Source: Sinorhizobium kostiense (GTDB lineage: Bacteria; Pseudomonadota; Alphaproteobacteria; Rhizobiales; Rhizobiaceae). Taken from it: DNA of 64,000 nucleotides. Made by a program: the position numbers and the translations under genes. The stretch's first letter is position 1. Each line of letters begins with the position of its first letter. Positions 54,450 to 62,758 of this stretch are shown here, in pieces. The stretch covers positions 372,001 to 436,000 of the forward strand of contig NZ_JAGILA010000003.1 in assembly GCF_017874595.1 (NCBI RefSeq), read 5' to 3'. The notes beneath the pieces were generated by a model. It made no database searches and was not told the origin of the DNA. It saw only the letters and a program-made list of their open reading frames with translations.

Positions 54450-56180
54450 ATGGCCCAGAAAACAAATGACCCCATTACATTCGCCGTCATCAAGAACGCG
54501 CTGGACACAATCGTCGATGACATGGCCTTTGCCGTCATGCGCACTGCGCGCTCGCCGATCGTGCGTGACGTGCTCGATTACTCGGTGACGCTCTGCGACA
54601 AGCACGGCCGCATCCTGTCGCAGGCGAAAACCGTCGCGCTGCATCTTGGCGCCGTGCCGGATGCCATGGCTGTGATCATGGAAGAGTATGCGGACGATCT
54701 CGCCGAAGGCGACGTCATCATCTTCAACGATCCCTATGAAGGCGGCATGCATCTGCCGGACATCTTCATGATCCGGCCGATCTTCCACAGCGATAACAGC
54801 CTGCGCGGTTTCTCCGTGGTCATCGCCCACCATTGCGATGTCGGCGGACGCGTGCCCGGTTCCAATGCGGCCGATTCCACCGAAATCTACCAGGAAGGCC
54901 TGCGGATCGCGCCCATGAAGCTCTACAGCAAGGGCGTGCGCAACGACACGCTGATGCGCATCATCGAAAAGAACGTCCGACTGCCGGAACTGGTCTTCGG
55001 CGATCTCGAAGCCCAGTTCGCCACCTGCAATCTCGGCGAACGCGAGCTCCTGCGCCTGATCGAGCGCTATGGCGCTGATGAACTCGACAGCTATTTCGAC
55101 GACCTGATCGACTATGGCGAACAGCTCACACGTGCGGCGATCCGCTCCTGGCCGGATGGCGAATACAGCTTCGAGGATTTCATCGACGGTGACGGCTTCT
55201 CAACGGACGCGATTCCGATCCGCGTCAAACTGACGGTTGAGGGCGATCATCTCAACGTGGACTTCGCGGGCTCGTCGCCGCAGGTCAAGGGCGCGATCAA
55301 TTCAACGCTCTCGTTCGTAAAGTCGGCGACTTATCTCTCGGTACGCTGCGCGCTCGATGCCGAAGTGCCGAACAATGCTGGCGTCTACCGTTGCATCACC
55401 ATCACCGCGCCCGAAGGTTCGATTCTCAACCCGCAGATGCCTGCAGCGGTCGCAGCGAGAGCGCTCACTGGCTATCGCGTTGTCGATACCGTGCTCGGCG
55501 CATTGTCGCAGATAGCTCCGAAGAAGGTGATGGCGGCGGGCGAGGGCGGCAACACGGTTCTTGCCTTCGGCGGCTGGGACAAGGAAACCCGCGAGCCGTT
55601 CGTTCTCGTCGATATGATCAACGGCGCCTGGGGCGGCCGCTGGAACAAGGATGGGGTTGAGGGTGTCACCAATCCCTCGCAGAACATGTCCAACCTGCCG
55701 GTCGAGACGCTGGAAGTTCGCTATCCGATGATGATGGACGAATATAGCCTGCGGCCCGATTCCTGCGGCGCCGGCGAATTCCGGGGTGGCCTCGGTCTCA
55801 TCCGCCAATATCGCCTGCTGGCCGAGGAAGCCGTGCTGCAGATCCGCGCCGATCGGCACGATCATGCGCCCTATGGCCTCTTCGGCGGCAAGCCGGCTGC
55901 AAAATGCGTCAATATTCTTGATCCCGATGGCCAGAACATCGTTCTGCCAGCCAAGATCACCCGCACGATCGGCAAGAATGTCGTTGTCCGTCACGAACAG
56001 GCTGGCGGCGGCGGTTATGGCGATCCGCTGAAGCGTCCCCTCGATCTCATCCGTGACGACCTCACCAATGGCAAGATCAGCGCTGCCTATGCCGAGGCCA
56101 ACCACGGAGTGGTTTTCACCGCGGATGGAACGTCCATTGACGAAGCAAAAACGGCGGCTCGCCGCCAGGAGGTCGCATAA
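54450..56180 (+). CDS. hyuB: Hydantoinase/oxoprolinase B subunit
   Basis: 576 residues from ATG 54450 with AAGGA upstream. Family segments: PITFAVIKNALDTIVDDMAFAVMRTARSPIVRDVLDYS, FNDPYEGGMHLPDIFMIRPIF, HHCDVGGRVPGSNAADSTEIYQEGLRI and the C-terminal GGGGYGDPLKRP. It forms a complex with HyuA for ATP-driven ring or amide hydrolysis. It overlaps the isomerase gene by one base (TAATG), which points to a shared pathway. Confidence 0.92.
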   Translation: MAQKTNDPITFAVIKNALDTIVDDMAFAVMRTARSPIVRDVLDYSVTLCDKHGRILSQAKTVALHLGAVPDAMAVIMEEYADDLAEGDVIIFNDPYEGGMHLPDIFMIRPIFHSDNSLRGFSVVIAHHCDVGGRVPGSNAADSTEIYQEGLRIAPMKLYSKGVRNDTLMRIIEKNVRLPELVFGDLEAQFATCNLGERELLRLIERYGADELDSYFDDLIDYGEQLTRAAIRSWPDGEYSFEDFIDGDGFSTDAIPIRVKLTVEGDHLNVDFAGSSPQVKGAINSTLSFVKSATYLSVRCALDAEVPNNAGVYRCITITAPEGSILNPQMPAAVAARALTGYRVVDTVLGALSQIAPKKVMAAGEGGNTVLAFGGWDKETREPFVLVDMINGAWGGRWNKDGVEGVTNPSQNMSNLPVETLEVRYPMMMDEYSLRPDSCGAGEFRGGLGLIRQYRLLAEEAVLQIRADRHDHAPYGLFGGKPAAKCVNILDPDGQNIVLPAKITRTIGKNVVVRHEQAGGGGYGDPLKRPLDLIRDDLTNGKISAAYAEANHGVVFTADGTSIDEAKTAARRQEVA

Positions 56181-57019
56181 TGTCCGCTTACGATCTGTCA
56201 CGTTTTGCCATCAACCAGATTACCACGCCGAAATGGTCGATGCCGCAAGCCATTGAAGGCTATGTCTCGCAAGGCATTCCCGGCATTGCGGTCTGGCGCC
56301 ATTTCCTCGACGATTACGGCGTCGAGGCGACTGCCAAACATCTGCGCGATGCCGGGATGTGGGTCGCCTCCCTGTGCACCAGTGCCTGGGTGAATGAAAC
56401 CGATCCAGTGCGGCTGCGAGCGGCGATCGACACCAACAAGCGGATTCTCGACCAGGCCGCAGCAATCGGTGCTCCCTGCGTGGTCATGGTAGTCGGCGGC
56501 CTGCCTGTGGGCGACAAGGACCTCGGCGCCCAGAGGCAGCGAATTCGCGATGCGCTCGTCGAACTCGCACCCTATGCGCGCTCGGTTGGGGTCAAGCTCG
56601 GGCTCGAGCCGCTGCACCCGATGTATTGCGGCGACCGCAGCGCGATGAACCTGATCACCGATTGCAACGACATGATCGATGAACTGGGCGATGAGGCGAC
56701 CAGCCTCGTCGCTGACGTCTATCATTGCTGGTGGGATCCGGCATTCGAGCGGGAATTGCGCCGGGCAGGGCCGAAGCGCATCCAAACCTTCCACTATTGC
56801 GACTGGCTTGTTCCGACCCGGAACCTGCGTGACCGCGGCATGGTGGGCGATGGTGTCATAGACCTGCCTCGCATTCGCGGCTGGCTGGACGATATCGGCT
56901 ATGAGGGCCCGTTCGAACTGGAATTGTTCTCCGAACTCGATTGGTGGGAACGCGATCCGGCCGAAACAGTGCGTATCGCAATCGAGCGTTGCGGTCCTCT
57001 GATCGCGCCGCGCAAATAG
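56180..57019 (+). CDS. Sugar phosphate isomerase/epimerase (xylose isomerase-like TIM barrel)
   Basis: 279 residues, AP_endonuc_2/IolE-like barrel. Metal-site segments are GLEPLHPMYCGDRS (Glu), VADVYHCWWDP (Asp, His), and FHYCDWL (His), with FELELFSELDWW near the C-terminus. Family members are isomerases, epimerases or dehydratases of keto sugars. Coupled to HyuB, it may act as a racemase or isomerase for the compound before or after ring opening. There is no classical hydantoin racemase in the operon, so it could fill that role. Speculative. Confidence 0.82.
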   Translation: MSAYDLSRFAINQITTPKWSMPQAIEGYVSQGIPGIAVWRHFLDDYGVEATAKHLRDAGMWVASLCTSAWVNETDPVRLRAAIDTNKRILDQAAAIGAPCVVMVVGGLPVGDKDLGAQRQRIRDALVELAPYARSVGVKLGLEPLHPMYCGDRSAMNLITDCNDMIDELGDEATSLVADVYHCWWDPAFERELRRAGPKRIQTFHYCDWLVPTRNLRDRGMVGDGVIDLPRIRGWLDDIGYEGPFELELFSELDWWERDPAETVRIAIERCGPLIAPRK

Positions 57020-57053
57020 CGGCTACTTGCCTTCGACGACGGCGGCAGCCCGA

Positions 57054-58355
57054 TCAGTAGGGAGGGTATCGAATAGGATCGTTGCCCTCTTCCGACTTGG
57101 CAACATTCGACTTCCACCAGAACCGTGTTGCCCGGTATGGAGCGAGGTCCAAAGTCGGCCTGCGATCTGCGACGAGATCGGCAACCAATCTTCCGGTCGT
57201 CGCTCCGAGCGTCATACCGACTTGGCCATGCCCGAATGCCATGACGACATTATCGTGATGAGGCGCCTTATCGATGACCGGCATGGTATCAGGCATAAAG
57301 GGGCGGGGTCCCATCCACTGCTTGCCGCCGGAAGTGTCCAATCCAGGAAGAACGGATTTCGCCTTCTCGGCAATGATATTGGCGCGTTCGAAATTAGGCT
57401 TTGGATTAAGCCCGGCGACCTCGATCGTGCCGCCGATTCGCAATCCGGTTTCCATGGGTGTCAGCACGAAGCCGCCATTGGCATAGAGCACAGCGTGATT
57501 GACGGTCACATTCGGATTGGGCAGCTGATGATGGTAGCCTTGCAAGGCCGCCAGGGGCACCCGTACGCCGATGTCGCGCGCAAGCTTGCCGCTCCAGGCG
57601 CCGGCTGCCAGAACGACCCGTTTCACACTGACCTGATCGCCGCTCGAAAGGCGAATTGCGATCACCTTGCCGGCCTTGGCGACGAGACCGGACACAGAGG
57701 CGGTTCTCAGCGTGCCGCCGCGCGAAAGGAAGAATTCCGCCAGCTTGTTACGCACGATGCCGGGATCGGAGAATTGCAGCCACTGCTCGAGAAGCAGACC
57801 GCAGGTGATCGGTCCCGAAAGCGCTGGCTCAATTGCCTGAAGGTCCTTCTTATCGAGGAAGCGGTGGCGGAAACCCTTCTGAGTCCTGAGATTCCAAGTG
57901 AAGCTGTCGCCCTCGATATCGGCCTTCGAATTGAAGGCCATGATATTCGGCTTGTTTACAAGCTTGTCGGAAAGACCGGCAGCGTCGAGCAGGGCACGAT
58001 AGTCCTGTTCGGCCCGCGACAGGAGCGGGGTCATGCCTGCGACGATGTCCAGCACCTTGGCTCGCCTGCCAGACCAGAGAAAGCGCAGGAGCCAGGGCAT
58101 CTGGGTGATCATGTCCTTGGGCCGCACGAACAGCGGGCTTTTCGGATCCGACAGCCACTTGGGGACCTTCGGCAGGATGCCAGGCTTAGAAATCGGCACG
58201 ATTTCGCCCACTGCCAGCAGGCCGCAATTGCCGTAGCTTGCCGCCTCGGTTTCAAGGCCTCGATCCACCAACTCGACGCTGTAGCCTTCATCCTGCAGCG
58301 CAATGGCCGAACATACGCCGACGATGCCGCCGCCGACTATCGTTATGTCACTCAC
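57054..58355 (-). CDS. FAD-dependent oxidoreductase, D-amino acid dehydrogenase-like
   Basis: 433 residues, DadA family. DITIVGGGIVGVCSAIAL is the FAD loop at residues 3-20, VVLAAGAWSGKLA is the second segment, and VVMAFGHGQVGMTLGATTGRLVADL is the C-terminal signature. It resembles the dehydrogenase at 26576 but is clearly diverged. It follows the tautomerase gene by 21 bases and is convergent with the isomerase gene. It could oxidise a D-amino acid, hydroxyproline isomer or related cyclic amine. The substrate is uncertain. Confidence 0.87.
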   Translation of the reverse strand: MSDITIVGGGIVGVCSAIALQDEGYSVELVDRGLETEAASYGNCGLLAVGEIVPISKPGILPKVPKWLSDPKSPLFVRPKDMITQMPWLLRFLWSGRRAKVLDIVAGMTPLLSRAEQDYRALLDAAGLSDKLVNKPNIMAFNSKADIEGDSFTWNLRTQKGFRHRFLDKKDLQAIEPALSGPITCGLLLEQWLQFSDPGIVRNKLAEFFLSRGGTLRTASVSGLVAKAGKVIAIRLSSGDQVSVKRVVLAAGAWSGKLARDIGVRVPLAALQGYHHQLPNPNVTVNHAVLYANGGFVLTPMETGLRIGGTIEVAGLNPKPNFERANIIAEKAKSVLPGLDTSGGKQWMGPRPFMPDTMPVIDKAPHHDNVVMAFGHGQVGMTLGATTGRLVADLVADRRPTLDLAPYRATRFWWKSNVAKSEEGNDPIRYPPY

Positions 58356-58376
58356 CGATAAGCCTTCCCAATCTGG

Positions 58377-58574
58377 TCACTTCGCTCGGGTTTTCGCGTC
58401 GATCATGACGCCGTTCTTCGCCCAACTGCTGCGTTCGTATTCGTTAAAGACGATCTGCACGTCGTCCTCCGCGCATTTGGCGATCCGCGCGAGCTCTCGC
58501 GTGAAGACGTCCGCGATTTCGGCCTTCTGCTCATATGTGCGGCCCGCAAGCATGTCGACGTGTACAACAGGCAT
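58377..58574 (-). CDS. 4-oxalocrotonate tautomerase family protein
   Basis: 65 residues with the catalytic Pro immediately after the start Met (MPVVHVDMLAGRTYEQK), the usual length for 4-OT subunits. It lacks the exact RR arginine pair of the catechol enzyme, so keto-enol or imine-enamine tautomerisation of another substrate is likely. It is the first gene of a two-gene minus-strand unit with the FAD oxidoreductase, where it might process an imino or keto product. An operator copy lies 59 bases upstream. Confidence 0.85.
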   Translation of the reverse strand: MPVVHVDMLAGRTYEQKAEIADVFTRELARIAKCAEDDVQIVFNEYERSSWAKNGVMIDAKTRAK

Positions 58575-58620
58575 GAAAAACTCCCTGGTCGGATATGTTC
58601 TTGAGATGTCGCAGCAAATA

Positions 58621-58659
58621 TTGCATATCTAATGTCGACATTCCATAGACAGTATGCAA
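58621..58659. promoter_or_regulatory. Operator copy within a longer dyad between tautomerase and aroE genes
   Basis: TGTCGACATTCCATAGACA at 58633-58651 matches the shared operator except for one arm base. It is enclosed by TTGCATA (58621-58627) and TATGCAA (58653-58659), a perfect inverted pair. It lies 59 bases from the tautomerase start and 64 bases from the aroE-like start, so it can control both divergent units. Confidence 0.68.
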
Positions 58660-58714
58660 AAAAGTTGGCTGGGGAAACGTCCACGCGTTCGCGGCAGATT
58701 TGAGAGGCACATCG

Positions 58715-59506
58715 ATGATGATTTCCGGTACCACGAAGATCTTTTACATGCTGGCGCACCCGATCGGCCATGTCCGCACGCCGGAGGTCATCAATCCACT
58801 TTTTGCCGAGCGCGGCATCGACGCCGTCATGGTGCCTGTGCACTTCATGCCCGAAGACTTCGCGACCGGCTGGGAGGCTATCAAAAGAACGCGCAATCTT
58901 GGCGGTCTCGTCGTCAGCGTCCCGCACAAGGAGCAGGCGTATGCGCTTTCAGAGGAGGTCGAGGCCGCGGCCGAGGAACTGGGCGCTGCGAATGTCATCC
59001 GGCGTGACCCGGATGGCCGGATGATTGCCACCAATATGGACGGCCTCGGATTTCTGCGTGGAGTGCTGAACAACGGGCAGGACGCCAGGGACCGCGACGT
59101 GCTGCTCGTCGGGGCCGGCGGCGCCGGCAAGGCGATCGCCTTCGCCCTCGCGCGAAGCGGCTGCAAGTCCATCCGGATCAGCGATGTCGATCTCGGTCGA
59201 GCCGAGCTGCTGGCTGAGGATGTGGCAGCCCGCTACCGCGGCCTGTCGGTCACTGCTTCCGATGCTGATCTTGACGGTGCCGACATGCTCGTCAACGCCA
59301 CGCCGTGCGGCTTGCATCCCGAGACCGATCCGCTGCCGGTCGACATTTCCCAATTGCGGCCGGACATTCTCGTCGCCGACATTATCATGAAGCCCCGCGA
59401 GACACCGTTGTTGAAGGCGGCAATCGCTCGTGGCTGCCAGGTCCGGTATGGCGCAGGCATGCTTGATTCGCAGATCGCGTTGATGGTGTCCTACTTCGGC
59501 TACTAG
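58715..59506 (+). CDS. Shikimate/quinate dehydrogenase family protein
   Basis: 263 residues from ATG 58715 with GAGAGG 7 bases upstream. It keeps the catalytic pair Lys72 (VSVPHKEQ) and Asp109 (TNMDGLGF) of AroE and the NADP loop VGAGGAGKAIAF. The shikimate-binding start (LAHPIGHVRTPEVIN) has HVRTP where AroE has the SxS serines, so the substrate may differ from shikimate. The location beside FCD regulators and catabolic genes argues for a catabolic role (quinate-like or an amino-shikimate analogue) rather than aromatic biosynthesis. Confidence 0.85.
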   Translation: MMISGTTKIFYMLAHPIGHVRTPEVINPLFAERGIDAVMVPVHFMPEDFATGWEAIKRTRNLGGLVVSVPHKEQAYALSEEVEAAAEELGAANVIRRDPDGRMIATNMDGLGFLRGVLNNGQDARDRDVLLVGAGGAGKAIAFALARSGCKSIRISDVDLGRAELLAEDVAARYRGLSVTASDADLDGADMLVNATPCGLHPETDPLPVDISQLRPDILVADIIMKPRETPLLKAAIARGCQVRYGAGMLDSQIALMVSYFGY

Positions 59507-59509
59507 CGA

Positions 59510-60256
59510 TTAGCCTGCTTGTGCCGCGTAGTTGAGCGTAAGCTTGGCTGTGAGATTCCTGTTCAAGAAATCCATGAAGCGGCCCCTAAACTGGACTGCA
59601 TGCAGATGGGCCTCATGTTCGGCCCGGTCGGCGTCGCGCTTCTCAATCGCATCGATCATGGCGCGATGCGCCGCGGCCATGTCGTCCAGTGTCAGGTTGG
59701 GGTCCAGAGATTGATACTGGAAATGGAAGAACAGCAACCGTCTGCCTTCCTGCAGCAGTCGCCGGTAGGAATCCGCGAAATAGGAGTTCCGGCAGGCTGC
59801 AGCAATCGCCATATGAAACTCGAAGTTCTTTTCGATCATGCCGATGGAATCGCCTGTGCGTATGGCATTGCTCGCTTCCTGCTCGTATCCTTTTTGGGCG
59901 TTCTGAATCTTAATGAGATCGGCAGGCGTGCGGTGAAGCGCGGCAAACCGCGTCACCACCCGCTGCATCAAGTCCAGCGCGTCGAGGAACTCCGGCATCT
60001 TATCGAACTCCATAGGTGTCACGATGATGCTGCGGTTTGGTAGGATTTGCACCAGCCCCTCGGTGGAGAGCCGCACGAGCGCCTCTCGAATAGGTGAGCG
60101 GGAAAGCTTGAATCGCTGGCTAAGGCTGACTTCATCGAGCGAAGTTCCTGGGGCGATGAGGACGCGAAGAATGTCGTCTCGAAGCTTCTTATAAACGCGT
60201 GCACTGCCGGTTTCCTTCACACCGCTCACATTTTCAACTTTCTGCGCTTTTTCCAA
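59510..60256 (-). CDS. GntR family regulator, FCD domain
   Basis: 248 residues. The HTH shows LRDDILRVLIAPGTSLDEVSLSQRFKLSRSPIREALVRLSTEGLV. It is followed by an ILPNRSIIVTPMEFDKMPEFLDALDLMQRV segment that aligns closely with the regulator at 23649. The FCD domain has FEFHMAIAAACRNSYF and AHRAMIDAIEKRDADRAEHEAHLHA. Because the two are close paralogues, both may read the TGTCG-N9-CGACA operator, copies of which flank both genes. It is convergent with the aroE-like gene (3-base gap). Confidence 0.9.
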   Translation of the reverse strand: MEKAQKVENVSGVKETGSARVYKKLRDDILRVLIAPGTSLDEVSLSQRFKLSRSPIREALVRLSTEGLVQILPNRSIIVTPMEFDKMPEFLDALDLMQRVVTRFAALHRTPADLIKIQNAQKGYEQEASNAIRTGDSIGMIEKNFEFHMAIAAACRNSYFADSYRRLLQEGRRLLFFHFQYQSLDPNLTLDDMAAAHRAMIDAIEKRDADRAEHEAHLHAVQFRGRFMDFLNRNLTAKLTLNYAAQAG

Positions 60257-60374
60257 TTCATTTTCCCAGGATTATATAGAAGTGGGGGTCAGGACGCCTT
60301 GTTCTCTGACGTTGACGAATGGCCGTACCGTCTCAAAAGACGCCGCTGACAATATTGCCTGTTGTATGAACAAT

Positions 60375-60382
60375 TGTCGACA
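60375..60382. promoter_or_regulatory. TGTCGACA core upstream of the FCD regulator
   Basis: An isolated TGTCGACA (in TTGTCGACAGGG) lies 119 bases upstream of the regulator start at 60256. The outer CGACA arm is not present at the usual distance, so it is a half or core site only. Autoregulation is possible. Confidence 0.4.
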
Positions 60383-60529
60383 GGGAATTACGCGCCCGTC
60401 CAAACGTTTAGGACGATAGCTCGAACGTCAAAGGCCGCGCACCGCTAGGCCGATTTGCCGCGAGGCTCAAGCCCCCGCGGCAATCGTGCGCATCCGCAAT
60501 TCAGAAGATGTTTCAGCGGTGCAAAGCAG

Positions 60530-60730
60530 CTAATTCGGTCGCGACAACAACATCATTATCAATCCCGCCGAACCTGGAAAAACAGGGGGTAATGCCGATG
60601 CGATGCAGGTTCGATTGTTGCCGCCGAGCTGATTGAACTCGATCCAAAGTGCATCGAGGACAGCGCGGATAGATGCAGGCCTGGATTCGACTCGTGGAGC
60701 ATCGACATCCGACAATGATTCTGCCGCCAT
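60530..60730 (-). CDS. Small hypothetical protein
   Basis: 66 residues (MAAESLSDVDAPRVESRP and on) with AGGAG 7 bases before the ATG, which supports real translation. It has a predicted helical middle (IRAVLDALWIEFNQLGGN) and a hydrophobic C-terminal part. I recognise no family. It sits between two FCD regulator genes on the same strand. The evidence is only the start site and codon-like composition. Confidence 0.4.
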   Translation of the reverse strand: MAAESLSDVDAPRVESRPASIRAVLDALWIEFNQLGGNNRTCIASALPPVFPGSAGLIMMLLSRPN

Positions 60731-60785
60731 TTGAACGCTCCTATCCGTCCAAGCTAAAGCTGGCTATTTGTCTTGTCCATGGATG

Positions 60786-61538
60786 CTAGTCGGCGCTTTC
60801 CACGATTTGCGGCTCGTCCAGCATCGCCCGATACCTGTTGAGGCTCTCTTCAAGATGGGCCGCCAAAGCATTCTTCGCGGCCTTGGGGTCGCCCTGGGTG
60901 ATGGCTGCGAAAATCGCGGCATGCTCCTTATTAATCTTTTTTAGATAGGTCTGGTAAGTCCGCGCCGATTGGCGATGCTTCATCACGAGATCGAAGCTGA
61001 TTTCACTGAACACCGCCTGGAGAAATTGCGGGAAGTGCGGATTGCGCGTTGCCCGGGCGATGGCCAGGTGAAATTCGAAATCGGCCCGCGCCTCCAACTC
61101 GACGTCATCGCTCTCCAGATTATCGAGATAGTCGAACGCCCGAGCGATATCGGCGAGCGCCTCCGGGGTGCGCCGCGCGGCGGCGAGCGCCACGGATTGC
61201 ATCTCCACACCGAGGCGCAGTTCCAAAATCTCCATTGCCGAACGGATATCCTCGATCCGGCTGATCTCGAAATTGAGCGCCTTGGAATCGCGCTCCGTAA
61301 CGTAGACGCCGTCACCCTGGCGAGACGTGACCCTGCCAGCGACCCTGAGTGAGGTGAGAGCTTCCCGGATCACAGTCCGGCTTACGCCAAACTCTTCGCA
61401 TAGCTGCGCGCTCGAAGGTATCTTCTCACCGGGTGGGTAAATCCCGGAATCTATGCGGCTCGTGAGCTGGGCTACGACAATTTCGGCGAGGTTGCCGCGT
61501 TGAGTTATGACCGACACGAATTCTCCTATGACACCCAT
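60786..61538 (-). CDS. GntR family regulator, FCD domain
   Basis: 250 residues. The HTH is VVAQLTSRIDSGIYPPGEKIPSSAQLCEEFGVSRTVIREALTSLRVAGRVTSRQGDGVYV, of the FadR/UxuR-like subtype that differs from the other two FCD regulators here. The FCD domain shows DFEFHLAIARATRNPHF and EHAAIFAAITQGDPKAAKNALAAHLEESL. It is divergent from the SDR/ThDP operon starting at 62009 and is its likely regulator, perhaps through the dyad at 61946-61963. Confidence 0.9.
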   Translation of the reverse strand: MGVIGEFVSVITQRGNLAEIVVAQLTSRIDSGIYPPGEKIPSSAQLCEEFGVSRTVIREALTSLRVAGRVTSRQGDGVYVTERDSKALNFEISRIEDIRSAMEILELRLGVEMQSVALAAARRTPEALADIARAFDYLDNLESDDVELEARADFEFHLAIARATRNPHFPQFLQAVFSEISFDLVMKHRQSARTYQTYLKKINKEHAAIFAAITQGDPKAAKNALAAHLEESLNRYRAMLDEPQIVESAD

Positions 61539-62008
61539 ACGAATTCAACACATATCACATATCATTCCACACGGCCACGGTCGTTGCAGATGCGAGATCG
61601 TTCAGGAGCCACCGAATGACGAAGGCGCCGACCGGCAAACTTCTGGGTTTGAGACCGGCACGTAATGTCGCGAGCGGTTAGGCGTCGTCGTCGCGGCTCA
61701 TTTCGTCTGGCAACTCATCGTGTGGACCCGTCTGCACAGCTCAAGGCACACAAAGGCTGGGGCCACGCGGAGGCCCTGAAAAGGCCTGCCACCGGTCCCT
61801 CGCCGAGGCGACGGTTGTCCGCGCCGTGCAATGAAGGAAGAAGCCGCGCTCGTGTGTTGGGCCTGTTGGATGGCCAATCCATGTCTAGGACGAGCGGCGT
61901 TAGCCATTCTTGCGGACGAAAAAACGCTTGTTTCGCTGAAAGAATTTATCATATAAGTGATAACATACCAATTTAAATCACATGCAATCCGGTAGCGCGA
62001 GGTCAGAC
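61539..62008. other. Divergent intergenic region with a dyad before the SDR/ThDP operon
   Basis: About 470 bases. Near the FCD regulator start there is ACACATATCACATATCATT. Near the SDR gene TTATCATATAAGTGATAA (61946-61963) is a TTATCA-N6-TGATAA inverted repeat and a good candidate operator. Short frames between have no recognisable content. It carries no TGTCGACA core, so this operon seems outside the larger regulon. Confidence 0.5.
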
Positions 62009-62758
62009 ATGCAGCAACAGACCGTTATTATTGTCGGTGGAGCTTCGGGGCTGGGGATGACGACAGCCAAACTGATGGCGCAGCGCGGTGCGGCCAAGAT
62101 CGGCCTGATCGACCGCAACGAGGCGCTTCTGGCAAATTCATCCGCCACTATCAGGGAGCTCGGCGTCGAGGTGGCGACAGCCGTTGCGGATATCTCCCGA
62201 GCCGAGACCGCGCATCGCGGCTTCGACGACATTGTGAGCAAGCTCGGCCGGATTCATGCGCTCGTGAACAGTGCGGCCATCTATCCGCGCAGGCCGATCC
62301 TCGAAATCACCGACGAAGAGTGGGACCTCGAGAACGCCATCAACGTGAAGGGGACCTATCACATGATGGTAGCGGCGGTTCGGCACATGCGCGGTTTCGT
62401 GAACCCGCCCGAAATCGCCGGCCGCATCGTCAATGTCACCTCCGTGGATGCGTTCAAGGCGCATCCGCAGAACGCCCACTACGCAGCCACCAAGGCCGCG
62501 GTCGTGAGCCTGACCAAGTCCTTCGCGCAGGAATGCGCTGCCGACGGCATTCTGGTGAACTCCGTGGCGCCGGCCGGCTTTGCCACCGACCGCGCCAAAG
62601 AGCTCGGCTTCCTTCCCGAGCTTGCCAAGGCAAGCGCCCTGGGCCGCGCGGCCGAACCGGTCGAGATGGCCGAGTGGATCGTCATGATGGCGAGCAGCCG
62701 CAATACCTACGCCACCGGCGAGAACGTGGTGATCAGCGGAGGCTACATCTATGTCTGA
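62009..62758 (+). CDS. Short-chain dehydrogenase/reductase
   Basis: 249 residues from ATG 62009 with GAGG upstream; an ATG at 61982 is in frame. The cofactor loop is [15 protein letters not shown], followed by [10 protein letters not shown], the Ser in NVTSVDAFK and the Tyr/Lys pair in YAATKAAVV. It ends with [13 protein letters not shown]. It overlaps the next SDR start by 8 bases, so the two are coupled. Together with the ThDP enzyme they form a catabolic operon of unknown substrate. Confidence 0.86.
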   Translation: MQQQTVIIVGGASGLGMTTAKLMAQRGAAKIGLIDRNEALLANSSATIRELGVEVATAVADISRAETAHRGFDDIVSKLGRIHALVNSAAIYPRRPILEITDEEWDLENAINVKGTYHMMVAAVRHMRGFVNPPEIAGRIVNVTSVDAFKAHPQNAHYAATKAAVVSLTKSFAQECAADGILVNSVAPAGFATDRAKELGFLPELAKASALGRAAEPVEMAEWIVMMASSRNTYATGENVVISGGYIYV

